Source of the DNA: Eupeodes corollae
Lineage: Eukaryota > Arthropoda > Insecta > Diptera > Syrphidae
Assembly: GCF_945859685.1 (NCBI RefSeq)
Contig: NC_079147.1
Span: 141,818,645-141,882,644, forward strand
Length of the DNA stretch: 64,000 bases
Direction of reading: 5' to 3'
The notes under the pieces were generated by a model. The model saw only the letters and a program-made list of their open reading frames with translations, was not told where the DNA came from and did not search any database. Position 1 is the stretch's first letter, and each line of letters begins with the position of its first letter. Of this stretch, positions 34,722 to 45,879 are shown one piece after another. Position numbers and translations under genes: made by a program.

Positions 34722-35084
34722 CCATTTATACAATTATATTTTATATTTTTGTGGTTATCATTTCTGTGTGGTTATTATTTTTCATTAAATTAAACTTTAC
34801 TCTAGGTTCTTATGTATAATAAAATTGTATATTATTATAAACTGTATATAATTGCATCTTAAATTCCATAAAGCTGCTGAACCAAAGCAGGAAACTAGAT
34901 CAGTACCATCGAAAAGAAAGAAAATGCACTGTTTGAGAGGCTAAAAAAACAAAGAAAGAACCACGTTCCCTTTAAAGAAGTCTGACATTTTAAAAACCTA
35001 GTCATGTTTGTTGTCAGGTAATAAAACAGCTGTTAACCCATTGCTGAAAAAACTGCAAGAAACAATACGAGAAATATTTATACT
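34722..35084. other. AT-rich non-coding stretch
   Basis: Nothing recognised apart from A-rich runs. It ends at the 16-bp direct repeat described at 35085-35100. Confidence 0.35.
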
Positions 35085-35100
35085 AAGGCTAATAAAATAA
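35085..35100. repeat. target-site duplication (left) of SINE copy 2
   Basis: AAGGCTAATAAAATAA occurs here and again, unchanged, at 36460-36475. The two copies bracket family E copy E5 plus the SINE. Length and AT-richness fit target-primed reverse transcription. E5 lies inside this bracket, in the SINE tail. Confidence 0.8.
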
Positions 35101-35109
35101 AAATAAATA

Positions 35110-36163
35110 CAAAAAGAGGCTGGGATGCGACCCACACTGATAACTTCCCATCCCGTCTGTCGATTTGTCTTGCTTAAAAATTCGTCTTTATATACTCGTA
35201 TCAATTTTTACCAAATTTGCGTACTATTTTTTATGAAAAATCGGACTGTTGGATTTTTATATAAAAATTACTGAATATCGAAAACAATATTTTCTGTGAA
35301 GCCAATATTTCCAATTTTTGAAAAGATATTTGAGTCGAAAATCAATTTTTACCAACTTTTGTTATATTTTTTTTTTAGGTTTTAAATTTTTTTTACAAAA
35401 ACTGTCAATTCGATTTTTCTCAACATTTTTCAAAATGTTGAAAACAATATTTCTTATAAGATAAAATAAGTTTGAAGCCTGAATTTCAAGTTCTTGAAAA
35501 GATATTTGAATCGATATTCAATTTTTACCAACTTTAAGTAATGTTTTTTTTTAGATTTTTATTTTTTATAAAAAAAACTGTCAACTTGATTTTTCTCAAA
35601 ATTTTATCAGATGTCAAAAACATTATTATTCGTTGCACAAAATTGTTTTGGAGATGAAATCATGTTTAAGTCGTAAAATTCTGGAGGTGACAAATTTTTT
35701 TTCAGTTTTTTTTGATTTATAAAAAACCGTTAAATGGATTTTTTCAAAAAATATAATTCTTCGATATCATGTTACAATATATTATATACCTACAATTTAA
35801 TTCAAGTCTCTAGCGTTTTTAGTTCGTAAGATATTTAGGGTTAACCAAAATGTTCACCTTTTTTTCAAACTGCTATGGTAAAAAATCCACGAACGCAATT
35901 TTCTTGAGAACCCTTTCTGTATTTTTTTGCCTAATTATCTGTATAACAAAATTTATTTGAAGTCGATATCTCTTCGGGTTCTTGAGCTATAGACGACGAA
36001 AAAAACGTCGGGAACGTACGGACTTACGGACATACGTACACACGCACGCACAGACATCTTTCTTAAAATCTTTTATTTCTAGGGACCTTGAAACGTCGAG
36101 AAATGTCAAAATTTTCAATTTGACAAATCGGACCCATTACAATAACTTCCTATGGGAAGTTAA
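35110..36163 (-). repeat. family E dispersed element, copy E5, inserted in a SINE tail
   Basis: Complete in reverse orientation: it opens CAAAAAGAGGCTGGGATGCG (35110) and closes with the perfect palindrome AACTTCCTATGGGAAGTT and AA (36144-36163). It contains fewer units than E2 or E4 (AACTGTCAATTCG near 35400 and AACTGTCAACTTG near 35577), then GATATCATGTTACAATATATT, the eroded short frame, ACGGACTTACGGACATACGTACACACG and CTTGAAACGTCGAGAAATGT. The flanks are the A/T-rich tail of the SINE. An ATTTATT word occurs on both sides and could be a target duplication, but the other copies do not show a matching 7-bp duplication. Confidence 0.85.
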
Positions 36164-36459
36164 TAAATTGGGTGGCGCAACAGTCCGTTGAGAACTAGAG
36201 CCTAGTGACTTACAACTCTCAACCATTTCTGTGTGCGAGTAATGTTGTCAGGAATGGAGGGGATAAACTGTATATGCCGAATCCGAACGGCTAATATTAG
36301 AAAGCACTTTTTTATGACAATAATTACTCTTGGAGAATTTGACAATTCCTCGCAAGAGGCTGTACTCGTAAAAAGACTTTAGATGGCATAGGCAGGGATC
36401 GAACCCAAGACCTCTCGCATGACAGTCCAACGCTCTAATCATCATGCCACGGGTACTAC
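36164..36459 (-). mobile_element. tRNA-derived SINE, copy 2 (most complete)
   Basis: On the minus strand it begins GTACCCGTGGCATGATGATT at about 36455 (A-box-like TGGCATGATGA), then GAGCGTTGGACTGTCATGCG, the B box GGTTCGATCCC (about 36391-36401), and the same body blocks as copy 1 through GGTTGAGAGTTGTAAGTCA and CGGACTGTTGCGCCACCCAA. Its A/T-rich tail is split by family E copy E5. An exact 16-bp direct repeat lies immediately 5' (36460-36475) and beyond the tail (35085-35100). The A box to B box spacing is about that of a tRNA gene. The source tRNA cannot be named by eye. Confidence 0.85.
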
Positions 36460-36489
36460 AAGGCTAATAAAATAATAGGCCTTAAAATA

Positions 36490-37065
36490 TCTTTAAATTT
36501 AAAGGGAATTTTGGAGGTTTCAAGTAAGGGCTTGAAATTTTTAGGGAGGTCTGAAAATAGCATATGAGCTATTAAAGATTTAGGAACCACTGTAAATTTC
36601 AAGGAGGTCTTGCAATTTGAAGTGAAGTCTGAATACTTCTGAAGAGGTCTGCAAAAATCAAGGAATAACTTTAAATAATAAGGGAGTTTATTGAAAAGGA
36701 AGATCTTGAAGCATCAAAAATGGTTTTGAAATATCAATATAGTTCTGGACGTTTCGACATTTTACATATCAGATCTTGAAATATCGATGAGGGGTCTTCC
36801 AATATGATACGATGTTCTTAAGGGAAGTCTTGAAACATCAAGTGAGGCCTGGATAATCTAGTGGATGTGTGTCTGGAAATTTCAAAAGAGGGCTCGTAAT
36901 ACTAAGGTAAATCTTGAAAATGAAATTCCAAGGGAGGTCCGTACATTCACGGGAGGACTTTAAATATCTGAATAGGTTTCAAAATTACGAATGAGGTTTT
37001 TTGAAAATCAAAGGAATTCTTGAAATATCAAGGTAGGTGTGGAAATTCGATGAGCAGAGAGGAAA
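36490..37065. repeat. degenerate minisatellite, unit about 25-32 bp
   Basis: A core like GGAGGTCTTGAAATATCAAG recurs with substitutions about twenty times (for example GGAGGTTTCAAG, GGAGGTCTGAAAAT, AAGAGGTCTGCAAAAATCAAG, GATCTTGAAATATCGATG, GGGAAGTCTTGAAACATCAAG, CTTGAAATATCAAGGTAGG). Spacing varies between about 25 and 40 bp. It is strongly purine-biased on this strand. No unit is unchanged across the array, so it is old or fast-evolving. Confidence 0.75.
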
Positions 37066-37384
37066 ATCCTGAAGGCAAACTTTAGCTATCAGAAGTGTTT
37101 TTTAATGAATTCCTAAACGGTCAGCTTAATTAAAACGCAAGGGCTCAATCACTCCAAAAAGAAGCCCACATGCTACCGTCACCAAGAATAGAAAAGGTCA
37201 AGAAGATTGTAGGCAGAGCACTATCTTTAAGATACTCTCCTCTATCCTTTAAGAATAAATAGCACTATAAGCGAACATCGGACAATATTCATCCAGCAAG
37301 TCAACAAAACATCAGATTTTCGCCCTTTATAAAGGCGACCAAAAAATGTCTAGAATTGAATATTCCAACTTACTATCCGTTTAT

Positions 37385-37760
37385 AGACTTTAATTTGAAG
37401 TTGTGCAATCTTTTAAATATCTTGAGTCAATAGTAGCAGCCAGAATTTTTATTTTAACTTCGAAACTGCTGCTGTACAGGAAGTTGGTTCTGCAGTATTC
37501 ATATATAGATTCGAGACCTGGGTCCGACGTCTTACCAAGAATTGTTGGCCCCTTTTGTGAGGAAAGACGATTTCGAAGACGCTGCATATATATTGTCTGC
37601 AATCTACTTCTAAGCAGATATCGTCACAAAAATTAAGCTCAGTAGACTTCGGTGGGTTGGCCACCTAGTTCGCATGAGAAAAGAGAAGGCAATAGCTTGG
37701 CAGACCATGCTTACCCTAGAGAGATGGCATATACATAATAGACCCTTGGGGTGAGAAACT
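37385..37760 (+). pseudogene. LINE C-terminal relic
   Basis: Broken reverse transcriptase C-terminal region. One frame has QSFKYLESIV (the FKYLGS-type block after the catalytic domain), another has ETWVRRLTKN (the GSETWxLTK block), and near 37636-37680 KLSRLRWVGHLVRMRKEKA, the RLRWxGHxxRM motif that closes many RTE- and CR1-like LINE ORFs. The parts in between are deleted or shifted. It differs in detail from the RTE copies in this window, so it is a separate lineage. The end is not sharply defined. Confidence 0.68.
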
Positions 37761-37896
37761 GTGAGTTAATGAATGAGACCAAGATCCGATCCCGTTTGTC
37801 GAGTTGATGACGATAGTTAATTTTAACATAACACCGGAGGCAAAGGATAGAGTCTGGTTAGCACCATATTATCAATGTGCCTTTATTTATTTATGT

Positions 37897-37915
37897 ATGA
37901 CCCACCCTAATGTAC
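37897..37915 (-). repeat. possible right terminal inverted repeat
   Basis: TGACCCACCCTAATGTA is the inverse partner (one difference) of the sequence at 34162-34179, again with TA outside. See that entry. Confidence 0.4.
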
Positions 37916-39049
37916 ATCCAGGCACACAAATAAAATTGTGAGCCTACCTACAAACAACTATAGGTAGCAGCTATGGCAGTAAAAGGTAAACTAATTAGAT
38001 GCCAGTTGTTGGTCAGGAATAAGAACACAACAGCACAATGAGTATATGCCGGAATAACTGCAGTAAAAATAACGGCGAAAAGTGGAAAAGGGGAAACCAT
38101 TTTTACAGCCTGTATCGAGCGGAAAAAGGAAGTTGTGGGTATACGCACCGTCAATTAAATAAAAAAGAAATTTTCAAATAAAAAAGTAAATTAAAAAAAA
38201 ACCTATGAAAGGAAATGCAAAAGCAACGCAGCGGTCAGTATATTGACAGTAAAGAGATGCATATCGGCGATGCGTGATGCGTTATGCGTGCGGTGTAGTT
38301 GAATGTGGTATGATGGATCCTCCATTGAGGTAGGGCAAAACAGGGCTAAGCATGGAGGGCACATATCACATACTAAAGTTGGTTATTAAAGTGCGTTCTA
38401 TGTTACATAACAATTTGTGTACATGATGTAAGTAATTTATGGATTTATTGGACAAAGATGAAGGTTTTCTGTTTGAATGCTCGCACACGTTTTGTAGAAC
38501 AAAGTTCTGCAAGTGAGGCGTTCAGAATAGTAATTCTTTGAGTACACTTGGAAATTAGAATTTAATAAGTTTGTTCCTATTTTTGCATTACATATTTATA
38601 CATAATAAACATGTGCATAATGTTTTCATTTGTTTTTGCTATTACTTTTTGTTCATTCTGTTGGAGTCAACCGAGAGTCAATTACTGGTATATTTTATTC
38701 CAACAGGACCTCTGAATCATGGACCCAGTCAAAGGGGATGTCAAAGGGATTTGTATAGATACTTTTGAGCAACGTTCTGAAAATCTTAATCTTAATCTGT
38801 GTAAAGTAGAAGGGTTACAAGTATTGCTTAGACGACGACGACGCATAGGCGCTGTTTCCCTTTCTGATATTTTATAAGGTTTTCTAAAATTTTGATGTGA
38901 ATTAATACAAATGTCCAACTTTCACTTAAATAATGTGTTAAACCAAAGACATTCAAGAAACGGACTAACCTTTTGCAACCGTGTAATTTACATGAAGATC
39001 ACAAGTTAGAACTCGGTTCAATATAAAAAATAAGCATAGGACTTTGCTG
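37916..39049. other. non-coding stretch, nothing recognised
   Basis: No gene motif. A short frame from about 38718 (MDPVKGDVKGICIDTFEQRS...) runs about 50 codons without recognisable domains. The sequence at 38240-38340 is GC-richer and unique. Confidence 0.35.
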
Positions 39050-39500
39050 GAGTAGTATTAGATAAAAGTTTTTAATAGGCTATCGATCAATAATTTCCAA
39101 GTCTTTATTGCAGCCGGCTATCAAATGTGCAGTTAGCACTTAAGGCTTTAGGTATAACTGAGTGTCATCGGCATACATGCGAACCTGAAAATGTTTAAAT
39201 AACATTCCTTATCGTTAACGTACATTGAAAAAAAGTAAAGGACCAAGGATAGACTCATGTGGTACTCCAATATTTATAGTTTGAAATTTTAAAAGTTTGT
39301 TCACGAACCAAAAGTAAAATTGATGTTAGAACTTTTGGCAAAAAATGGCATAGTCGACCATATCAAAGGCTTTCCAGAAATCAAGAAATACTGAGAAAAT
39401 AGTAAGTGCAGTCAAGCGAATTCGAGAATCATTTTCTCGAAAACTTTTGACAAAATTGGTGATATTAAAATTGGTTTAAATTTATCACCATTATTGATCA
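39050..39500 (-). pseudogene. LINE reverse transcriptase relic (YADDTQLYL type)
   Basis: Minus strand, read from 39500 down: PILSKVFEKMIL (fingers motif), FLDFWKAFDMVDYAIF (first catalytic Asp block), a NIGVPHESILGPLLF block (GVPQGSxLGPLLF), and VRMYADDTQLYLKP with the catalytic Asp pair. These come in the proper order within about 300 bp, so large parts between motifs have been lost. YADDTQLYL together with GVPxxSILGPLLF points to a jockey- or CR1/L2-like element rather than RTE. Stops are frequent. Confidence 0.78.
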
Positions 39501-40329
39501 TTGATTGGGGTTTGGAATTACCTTTTAGCTCTTCGATTACGAAGTAAATTCACATGGTTGCATAAAAGAGTTGAAAATATGTGTAAAAATATCGCAAAAT
39601 TTTGGCAAAAATAACTTTCAGAAACGATTAGAGATTAGATTTCACAATCTGACCATCAAATAATTCTTGTATTTTAACCACATACTAATTTAAGCATTTA
39701 CCTTCATTATAGTGTCGGTTGAAATGAGTGTCAAAGGTCACAACTGATCCTTAAAGATAAAGTAAGGTAAGCTAAGGTAAAGGGTAGAACAGAAATAGCC
39801 AGAAGTTGATTGAAAGTAATTCCATGAAGTCATAATTCTTATGTGAACGAAAATATTTTTCCAAGACTTCAAAGTAAATCCATAATGCATTGGCAAATAA
39901 AATTAAATAACAAAATAATTTCTTAGTTCTTTAAAAGGGTTCAACAATTTTTACTTTGATGATTTATGTAATTTTAAGTAGACATAACGCAAACTTGACC
40001 AAATATAGCAAAACGCTGTTAGAGACAATGTATATTTTACTTATTTTTTCTGTTCCACAGCACCTGCACCACTCAAGTTGACTTTGAGCAGTTATAGTTC
40101 TACAGGACTAAAAAGAAAAAACTCAAATAAAATATAACTAAGCTATTTCTAAGGCATTAAAAGCACTTTGAAAACTCACGGGTAAAAACACAAAAAGAAA
40201 AATTTCTTAAGAAATTAAATGCTTTTACAGAAAGAGAGCATTAAAGGCGCGTTTTATAATGAATTTATAAGGTTCTATGGTAAAGTCAAAGATTCAACGA
40301 ATCAGTCTATAGCTGCTTGAAACGCCTAA
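39501..40329. other. AT-rich non-coding stretch
   Basis: Some further LINE-derived sequence may extend into 39500-39640, but no motif is clear. Nothing else was recognised. Confidence 0.35.
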
Positions 40330-40536
40330 TGATAGGCAACGATGCTATGTCTAAAAGCAGGCAGCACTTAATGATATTCTATTTATTAGTTTTCAAAAAA
40401 AAAGAATATACATAAGCGTTACCGGCAGTTCTGCTCGGATGAGTTCTTTTTAGCCTCGTAAATACAACACAAAAAATTACATCTTAATATTGCTACGTTG
40501 CGACTTGAAAAAAGGACAAACAAACAAACAAGCAAA
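40330..40536 (+). repeat. (CAAA)n-tailed dispersed repeat, copy 3
   Basis: GATAGGCAACGAT, AAAGCAGGCAGCAC, TTAATGATAT, GATGAGTT, TTTAGCCTCGTAA, ACACAAAAAATTA, ATATTGCTACGTTGCGAC, then AGGACAAACAAACAAACAAGC. It is closest to copy 2 and lacks part of the middle present there. All three copies point the same way in the window. Confidence 0.68.
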
Positions 40537-41359
40537 TGTAAGATATGAAAAATGTTTACCAAAGAATAGTAAAACCTGAGCAAAAATGTTGGAATTTAAA
40601 TTTTTTTTTTAAATGATGGATCTAACCGTCTCGACTCAGACAAGGAAATGTTTTTTGATTTGTCTTTACGTTCGACTTCCAACCAAAGCAATCAACGATA
40701 GTCTTTAAAAATTAAATTAAATGCTATCAAAGAGACATGGAAATATCGATTCTGAAAGTGACATTAACTTAACTATCAAAAAATGGCCTTTTTCAATTAT
40801 GTAAAGTAGTACATGGAAAATCTTCAGCAAGTGGTTCTAAAACTTAAATAAGGTGAAATAAAGTCAAATTGGTTTCACATCAATCTCAACAGTGTGGTTT
40901 ATAATCACTCAGTCTCTCACTTACCAAAAAATCCTATTGTGTACCTAAGCAGGGGGGCAGCATGCTCATCTCTAACATACCTTTATTTCTATACTCACTG
41001 TGAAAATAAGTTGATCTTTTATCTCAAAACAACTTGGCATTATTTCACTTTGTCAAAGTGCAATATGACCAACTGACCTGAAAATTGGACTTATTTCTCT
41101 TTTGTGCAGTGCAAACACACCAGTTTTTGAAATTTGATTCTATTCAGCTTGACTCTAGTTCACAGCACCAAATTCTGCGCAAAACTATCGCATTATTCTC
41201 TTCCAAGAGGTCCGATTGGTTCATGAATTGAAGGCTTTCAATTATCTGCTTTGTTATCATTTCAGTTTGAGCCTTATGGAGCAGCTTGAATTGGTCAATG
41301 ATTTTGGGAGCAAATCGTCTTCTCTGACAAAGTGCCTTACGCACCAAATTTAAAACTCG
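40537..41359. other. non-coding stretch
   Basis: No gene identified. A minus-strand frame (41144-41368, 74 codons, containing RRRFAPKIIDQFKLL) is moderately protein-like but matches no family I know; it overlaps the start of a LINE relic on the other strand. Confidence 0.3.
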
Positions 41360-41630
41360 TTCTGTCATCTGTCATCTGTAATGTCAATTAGCAACCGGCG
41401 GATCGGCGTTATCATTTGAGCATGAAACTTAGTACGGACGACCAGCCGTTGTGGTAATGAGATTGTACATAAGGATACTACTCATTACCTGTGCTACTGC
41501 CCTGCACTATGCCATTTAAGAAACTGGTTCCTTGGAAGCCATTTTTTTAACGACAGGAATTAAGTATTTGTCATTCTAACAGAAATCGAAGCTTCAAAAT
41601 ATCTTGAAAACCTAATCCCTATCTATATAG
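41360..41630 (+). pseudogene. LINE ORF2 C-terminal relic (CPAL-type tail)
   Basis: The plus-strand reading near 41400-41600 shows CGNEIVHKDTTHYLCYCPAL followed by LRNWFLGSHFF and later IEASKYLENL. A Cys-x(3)-His-...-HxLCxCPAL-x-x-xR-x(3)-LG pattern is the C-terminal cysteine/histidine motif of R1/LOA-like insect LINEs that also carry RNase H. The relic at 10150-10890 ends with a comparable CPAL block. The RNase H and reverse transcriptase regions are not visible here. Confidence 0.62.
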
Positions 41631-43919
41631 CCTACCATAAAAGGCAGAAACTCGCTCTTTTAACCAAACGTTAAATAATGCTACAGGGAGACTTTGGTAG
41701 TATAGACAAAACTTGCAGATTCTGCATTTCTAAAATATAGTGGTGACAGCCAAAATATTATGGGCAATTCGTCCTTCTACATTGTGCGGGTTAAGTAGGA
41801 AAAATAATGCCCAAGAAACTGGTACTTCAATCTCTCCTCACCCAAGTGAATATGCCAACTAACATCTACAAACAATTTTGGATTATAGCTCGCAGAAACT
41901 AAAGTCACACCTTTAGCGGGCTCTGTCATTGGGCTCTTACAATAGGTTTTCATCGAGGGTTTCACAATGGATATGAGGCCAATAACATACAAGCAATTTT
42001 TACGCTACCAGTCGAAACCATCGAAAAAGACTTCAAAATTTAAAGTGACAAAACGTGAAATTTAAAGCCAAGGCAACTGTTCTTGATTCAAAAATATTGC
42101 TAGTTTTATAGTTTAAAACTACATTTCACTAAGGACTTAAAACTTAAAAAAAAAAGAAACCATAAAATGTCTCTCTTCTACAATATTCACATTATGATCG
42201 TATATTTTTTCTTAAGTGGTTAGATTTGAAACACTTTTCAGACTTCAAAATGGTTTGACATGAAAGATTTTTGCAAATTCTTTTTATTAAAGTTTTTTTT
42301 AACTAACTTCAATCAATCTAATCGAACCAAAATACAATAACGACCACACATCCATAACCCTCACAAAAGCCACCCACAATGATGCGGAAACTATTCCCGC
42401 TTCTTCAAAATATGCCTTCACTTAAGTTTAAGTTTTGTTCCACTTGAGAACAATTATCCACTAACTGCACAACCATTGAGAGCCCTCCTTATATCGAGGG
42501 AAAAAAAAATACCATAAGTTGACAATGATGCCCACAAGTAGTTTTCTAATTGAGATAAAATAATGTACAAATGACTTAAATGACAGAGATGATTGTCTCA
42601 ACTATAAAAAAAAAATCTACAAAACATTGCATCCAAAATAATAAAAATAAAATAATTAAAACACAACAATAGGTTCTTGCAAGAAGAACAAAAATTAAAT
42701 GTCCAACCAGTCGGAACAGTAGGGCGGCGCGGCGCAAAGATACAAAAATACAGACAAACTGAACTGACAGTCATACAGAATTTAAAAAAGAAGACAATAT
42801 CAAACGAGACACAGAAGTTATGAGTGTATTAACAGCCCATTCAGCAATTGAACTCCCACTTGAGAGTGAAAATCCGCAACAACAAAACAAACAAACAAAA
42901 ATAATAAAATAAAACAACAACAATGACAACTACAGCAGCAGCTTTGCAAGTCGAGTAACATCAAGCCATCTAAGATTTTAAGCATCCACAACGACTGCAA
43001 AAGGACGACCACCATTCACATCAAGAGTGATGGGATATACTATAACTACCTATACCTAAATGCAATGGAACATCAACTGAACTGGGGAGCTCCCGAATGG
43101 CGAATGGAATATCCGTCTGTCCTTCAATGCCATCATCGGTGGAGATTGGAGAGGCTATTATCAGCGCAGCGCAGCACACCGCCCGCGGTAGCAATGTTGA
43201 ATATGTTCTTCAATATAATTCCAATGACTGGAGGCTGTAATGTCGGTGGACATTTAAGGCGCAACAATTTTTTTTATATCTCACAGAGAATCTCGCACAG
43301 GGCTGGCCTGGTGGCATAGCCTTAAGCGGCCATTTATAGCTATCATTGATTTCTATCATTAAAAATTCTGTTTCAATATTTAAAAGTGATTTTGAAAATT
43401 GAATCAAATTTGAAATTTGAATTCTTTGGTGTCGAAATGAAGCTGAAAAGAAAAAAAAAATTTAACCCAGAACTTTTCTTCAAGTTCATTTTTATCTTTT
43501 CAATGATGAAATTGTTTTCAATGAACATTATTGTTAAATTTACATTTCGGAACATAATCGTTCCACTGACAGCATTCCAATTTCTTTTTATTCCTTCCTG
43601 TCAGTTTTACTTCCATTGATCAAATCCACCCTCAAATGCTTAAAATTTGTCGGGAAATGGTTGATTCAAATCAGGAAATATTATTCCAATGATCGGTTTC
43701 AATGCTTACTATAACTGGTCCTCAAGGCATGCAATTTTCAACAAGAAAAAAGTGAAGAAATTCGTCTAAATAAAAGTACTGGGTTTTTCAATAAGTGGTT
43801 TAGGATCGCCACTTCGCAAAAAATGAAAACAATCAGCAGCACGAGACGACTCGAAACCATAGAAAACTGTTGGAGGCTGTCAAAAATATTTTGAGATCAA
43901 TTGCTGAAACAAACAAAAT
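41631..43919. other. non-coding stretch with GC-richer islands
   Basis: No transposon motif found. 42700-43320 is GC-richer, with CAA/CAG triplets (about 42905-42945) and a GCGCAGCGCAGCACACCGCC patch at 43164; the 84-codon frame 43065-43319 there has no domain. A minus-strand frame 41777-41992 (71 codons, with SWHIHLGEERLKYQFLGHYF) looks somewhat protein-like but is not recognised. Confidence 0.35.
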
Positions 43920-45115
43920 CTAGCTTTTGGAGGAGAGTTGGCTACGGATTGATAAAAAGAAGGCAAATAAAAGCTATTTTAGCAGCTTCTCGAGTGGATG
44001 AAAGAAAAGAGTTAGAACCCTCATATCGCATAAATATGAAAGAAGTTTAAAGTAGCGTAAGACGTGATAAGTGCCAATAAACCAAGGCTTTTGCTCAAGA
44101 AGCAAAAAAGGTGTAAATAAGTGCGACATCAAAATCCTCTATAGAAGCTTGATGGTATTCAGAGGTTAAGACAACACCTGGTGAAAGATAAATATGGTTC
44201 CCTGCTGATCTTGGATGTGGACTAGCCTAAAAGATGGGATGAACATTTTGCTTTGGTGTAAACTATGTATTTGACAGCAAAAGCGCATTGGTCTCTGAAC
44301 GCTTCCCCGAAGAGTGGACAAAGATAATGATTGACAAGCTATCAAAAAAAAGAGACATTGCGAAGTGCGAAAACTGGAGAGGTATTTGAATTTTGCCTGC
44401 AGTCGCCAAGATAATAGCGAAGATTATCTTAGAACGTGATAGAGAACACCTAGAAGGTTCTACAATTAACAAGCAAGATTCCGCACTTGATCCTCTGGCA
44501 TTGATCACATCAGTACAATGCGGATCGTCATTAACAAGTGCGACGAATATCAATCACCAGTTTATCGATTTTTGGAAGGATTTTGACAGCGTCAACAGAC
44601 ATTAGTTTTTCTTTGTTTTGCGGAGAAGACGACTAATAGTGGGTTTAAATGTGATGACTTACACGGAGGTATGTAAGTTGTTAAAGGAATTTGAAGTTCA
44701 AAGTAGAGTCAGGCAGACGATGGTTCAGAAAGAAGCATAAATCATAGGGCTGAAAACCAACAAGGAAAAACTCAGCCTAGAAACCTACCACTCATCCTCT
44801 GGTAAACATTACACAGCAACCAGTTGAGTTTTTAGTATCTTCGAAGTTGCATTCAACGAAAATTTTTACGAGTTTTCTGTCTTAGCGATCCATACAAACT
44901 ATTATACAAATAAGCAAGTGGCAGTGGATTGGATACCCGCTTCGAAAGTGTAATGGACAGAAAATGCAGTTAAATCCACTCACTCAAAACGACAGAAGAA
45001 TCTTGAGACCTATAAGCTCGTGAAGAAAAACAGTCGAGTAAGAATCGTCAAGATTGGAGAAAAGCTGGAAAAGCGTAGTAGTAGTTGAGGCCGAAGCATT
45101 GGGCGAGGGAAAACC
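43920..45115 (+). pseudogene. old LINE ORF2 relic (third LINE type)
   Basis: Decayed but long. A charged linker (about 43930-44160) is followed by RFPEEWTKIMIDKLSKKRD and CENWRGI (fingers blocks), KIIAKIILERDREHLEGS, FIDFWKDFDSVNRH (catalytic-block relative of DFxKAFDSVNR) at about 44565-44602, EFEVQSRVRQ (the xVRQGC block, broken) at about 44680-44710, KTNKEKLS, VNITQQPVEF, and KWQWIGYPLRK with WNP-like sequence at about 44905-45000 (the RWxWIGHxLR C-terminal block). The order is that of a complete reverse transcriptase plus C-terminus. The YADD site is not readable, and every block is separated by stops or shifts. The wording of the motifs differs from the RTE copies. Confidence 0.72.
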
Positions 45116-45219
45116 CACGGTCTTTATATGTCTAAGTAATTGGGTTTCCTCCTCTATTCATCACATGGATTTCTTCTTTTCTTTAGAATTGGTTTTATCA
45201 AGTTTATGTCAGAAATTCT

Positions 45220-45690
45220 TTCTTTATTTTTTTGTTGCCCAATCAAGAGTTCCCCATGGTTAACATTTAGGACCTCTACTCTTTGTTTTAGCTTTCAATG
45301 ATGTACTATTTTGGGTACGATATAAAAATCTTCAAAAGAATAAAATCTCTAAGCGATCATTAATTACAAATATTCCTTGTTCAATCGGTTCTAAAATATC
45401 GCAGCACATTATACATTACATTCATAGTTTTAAGGACTTAAGAGTTCTTTTTTTATTCTGATCTCAATTTCTATTATATGTTGTTTAACGCGGGCTGATG
45501 TACAAAAAGTATAGGATCTTTATGTTACACTCGCTCCTTATAACACTTTGGTCTGCTCTTATCCAAGGTGTTCAATGCAGCTTCATACGCCTTGCTTAGC
45601 TTAAAAAAGGCTACCATGGTTTAGTCCTTATAACATTCTTCCATCTGGACATCAGCTAAAGTTTTAAGTTTCTTAAAAATAAGCTTCATC
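45220..45690 (+). pseudogene. jockey-like LINE reverse transcriptase relic (GPLLFVLAFND)
   Basis: Reading from about 45236: QSRVPHG, then HLGPLLFVLAFNDVLF, i.e. the (S)GVPQGSHLGPLLFxLxIND block of jockey-type elements, followed by YKNLQKN where the YADD block is expected but not legible. Later FKDLRVLF near 45430 resembles the KDLGVxxD block. It directly follows the previous LINE relic and belongs to another lineage. Fragmentary. Confidence 0.62.
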
Positions 45691-45879
45691 GCAAAAAAGG
45701 GTTAATAATGGAATTCTCTTTATGTATCAACTCTTAACTAGCAAACAGTTTTTTTGTTTAAAGTATTGCAGTGCGCAATAAAATTACTGGAAAAAGAACT
45801 GGTATGGGTGATTTTCAAGTATCAAGTATGTACTACCGGTACTGGTACTTAAATGTTAACAGGCCTGGTCAGAGATCTG

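Noticed and set aside
41777..41992. 71-codon minus-strand frame (SWHIHLGEERLKYQF)
   Set aside because: Looks protein-like, but I cannot assign it to any family and no second motif supports it.
43780..43870. GGGTTTTTCAATAAG as a mariner end
   Set aside because: Only one end-like word, with no inverted partner or transposase nearby.
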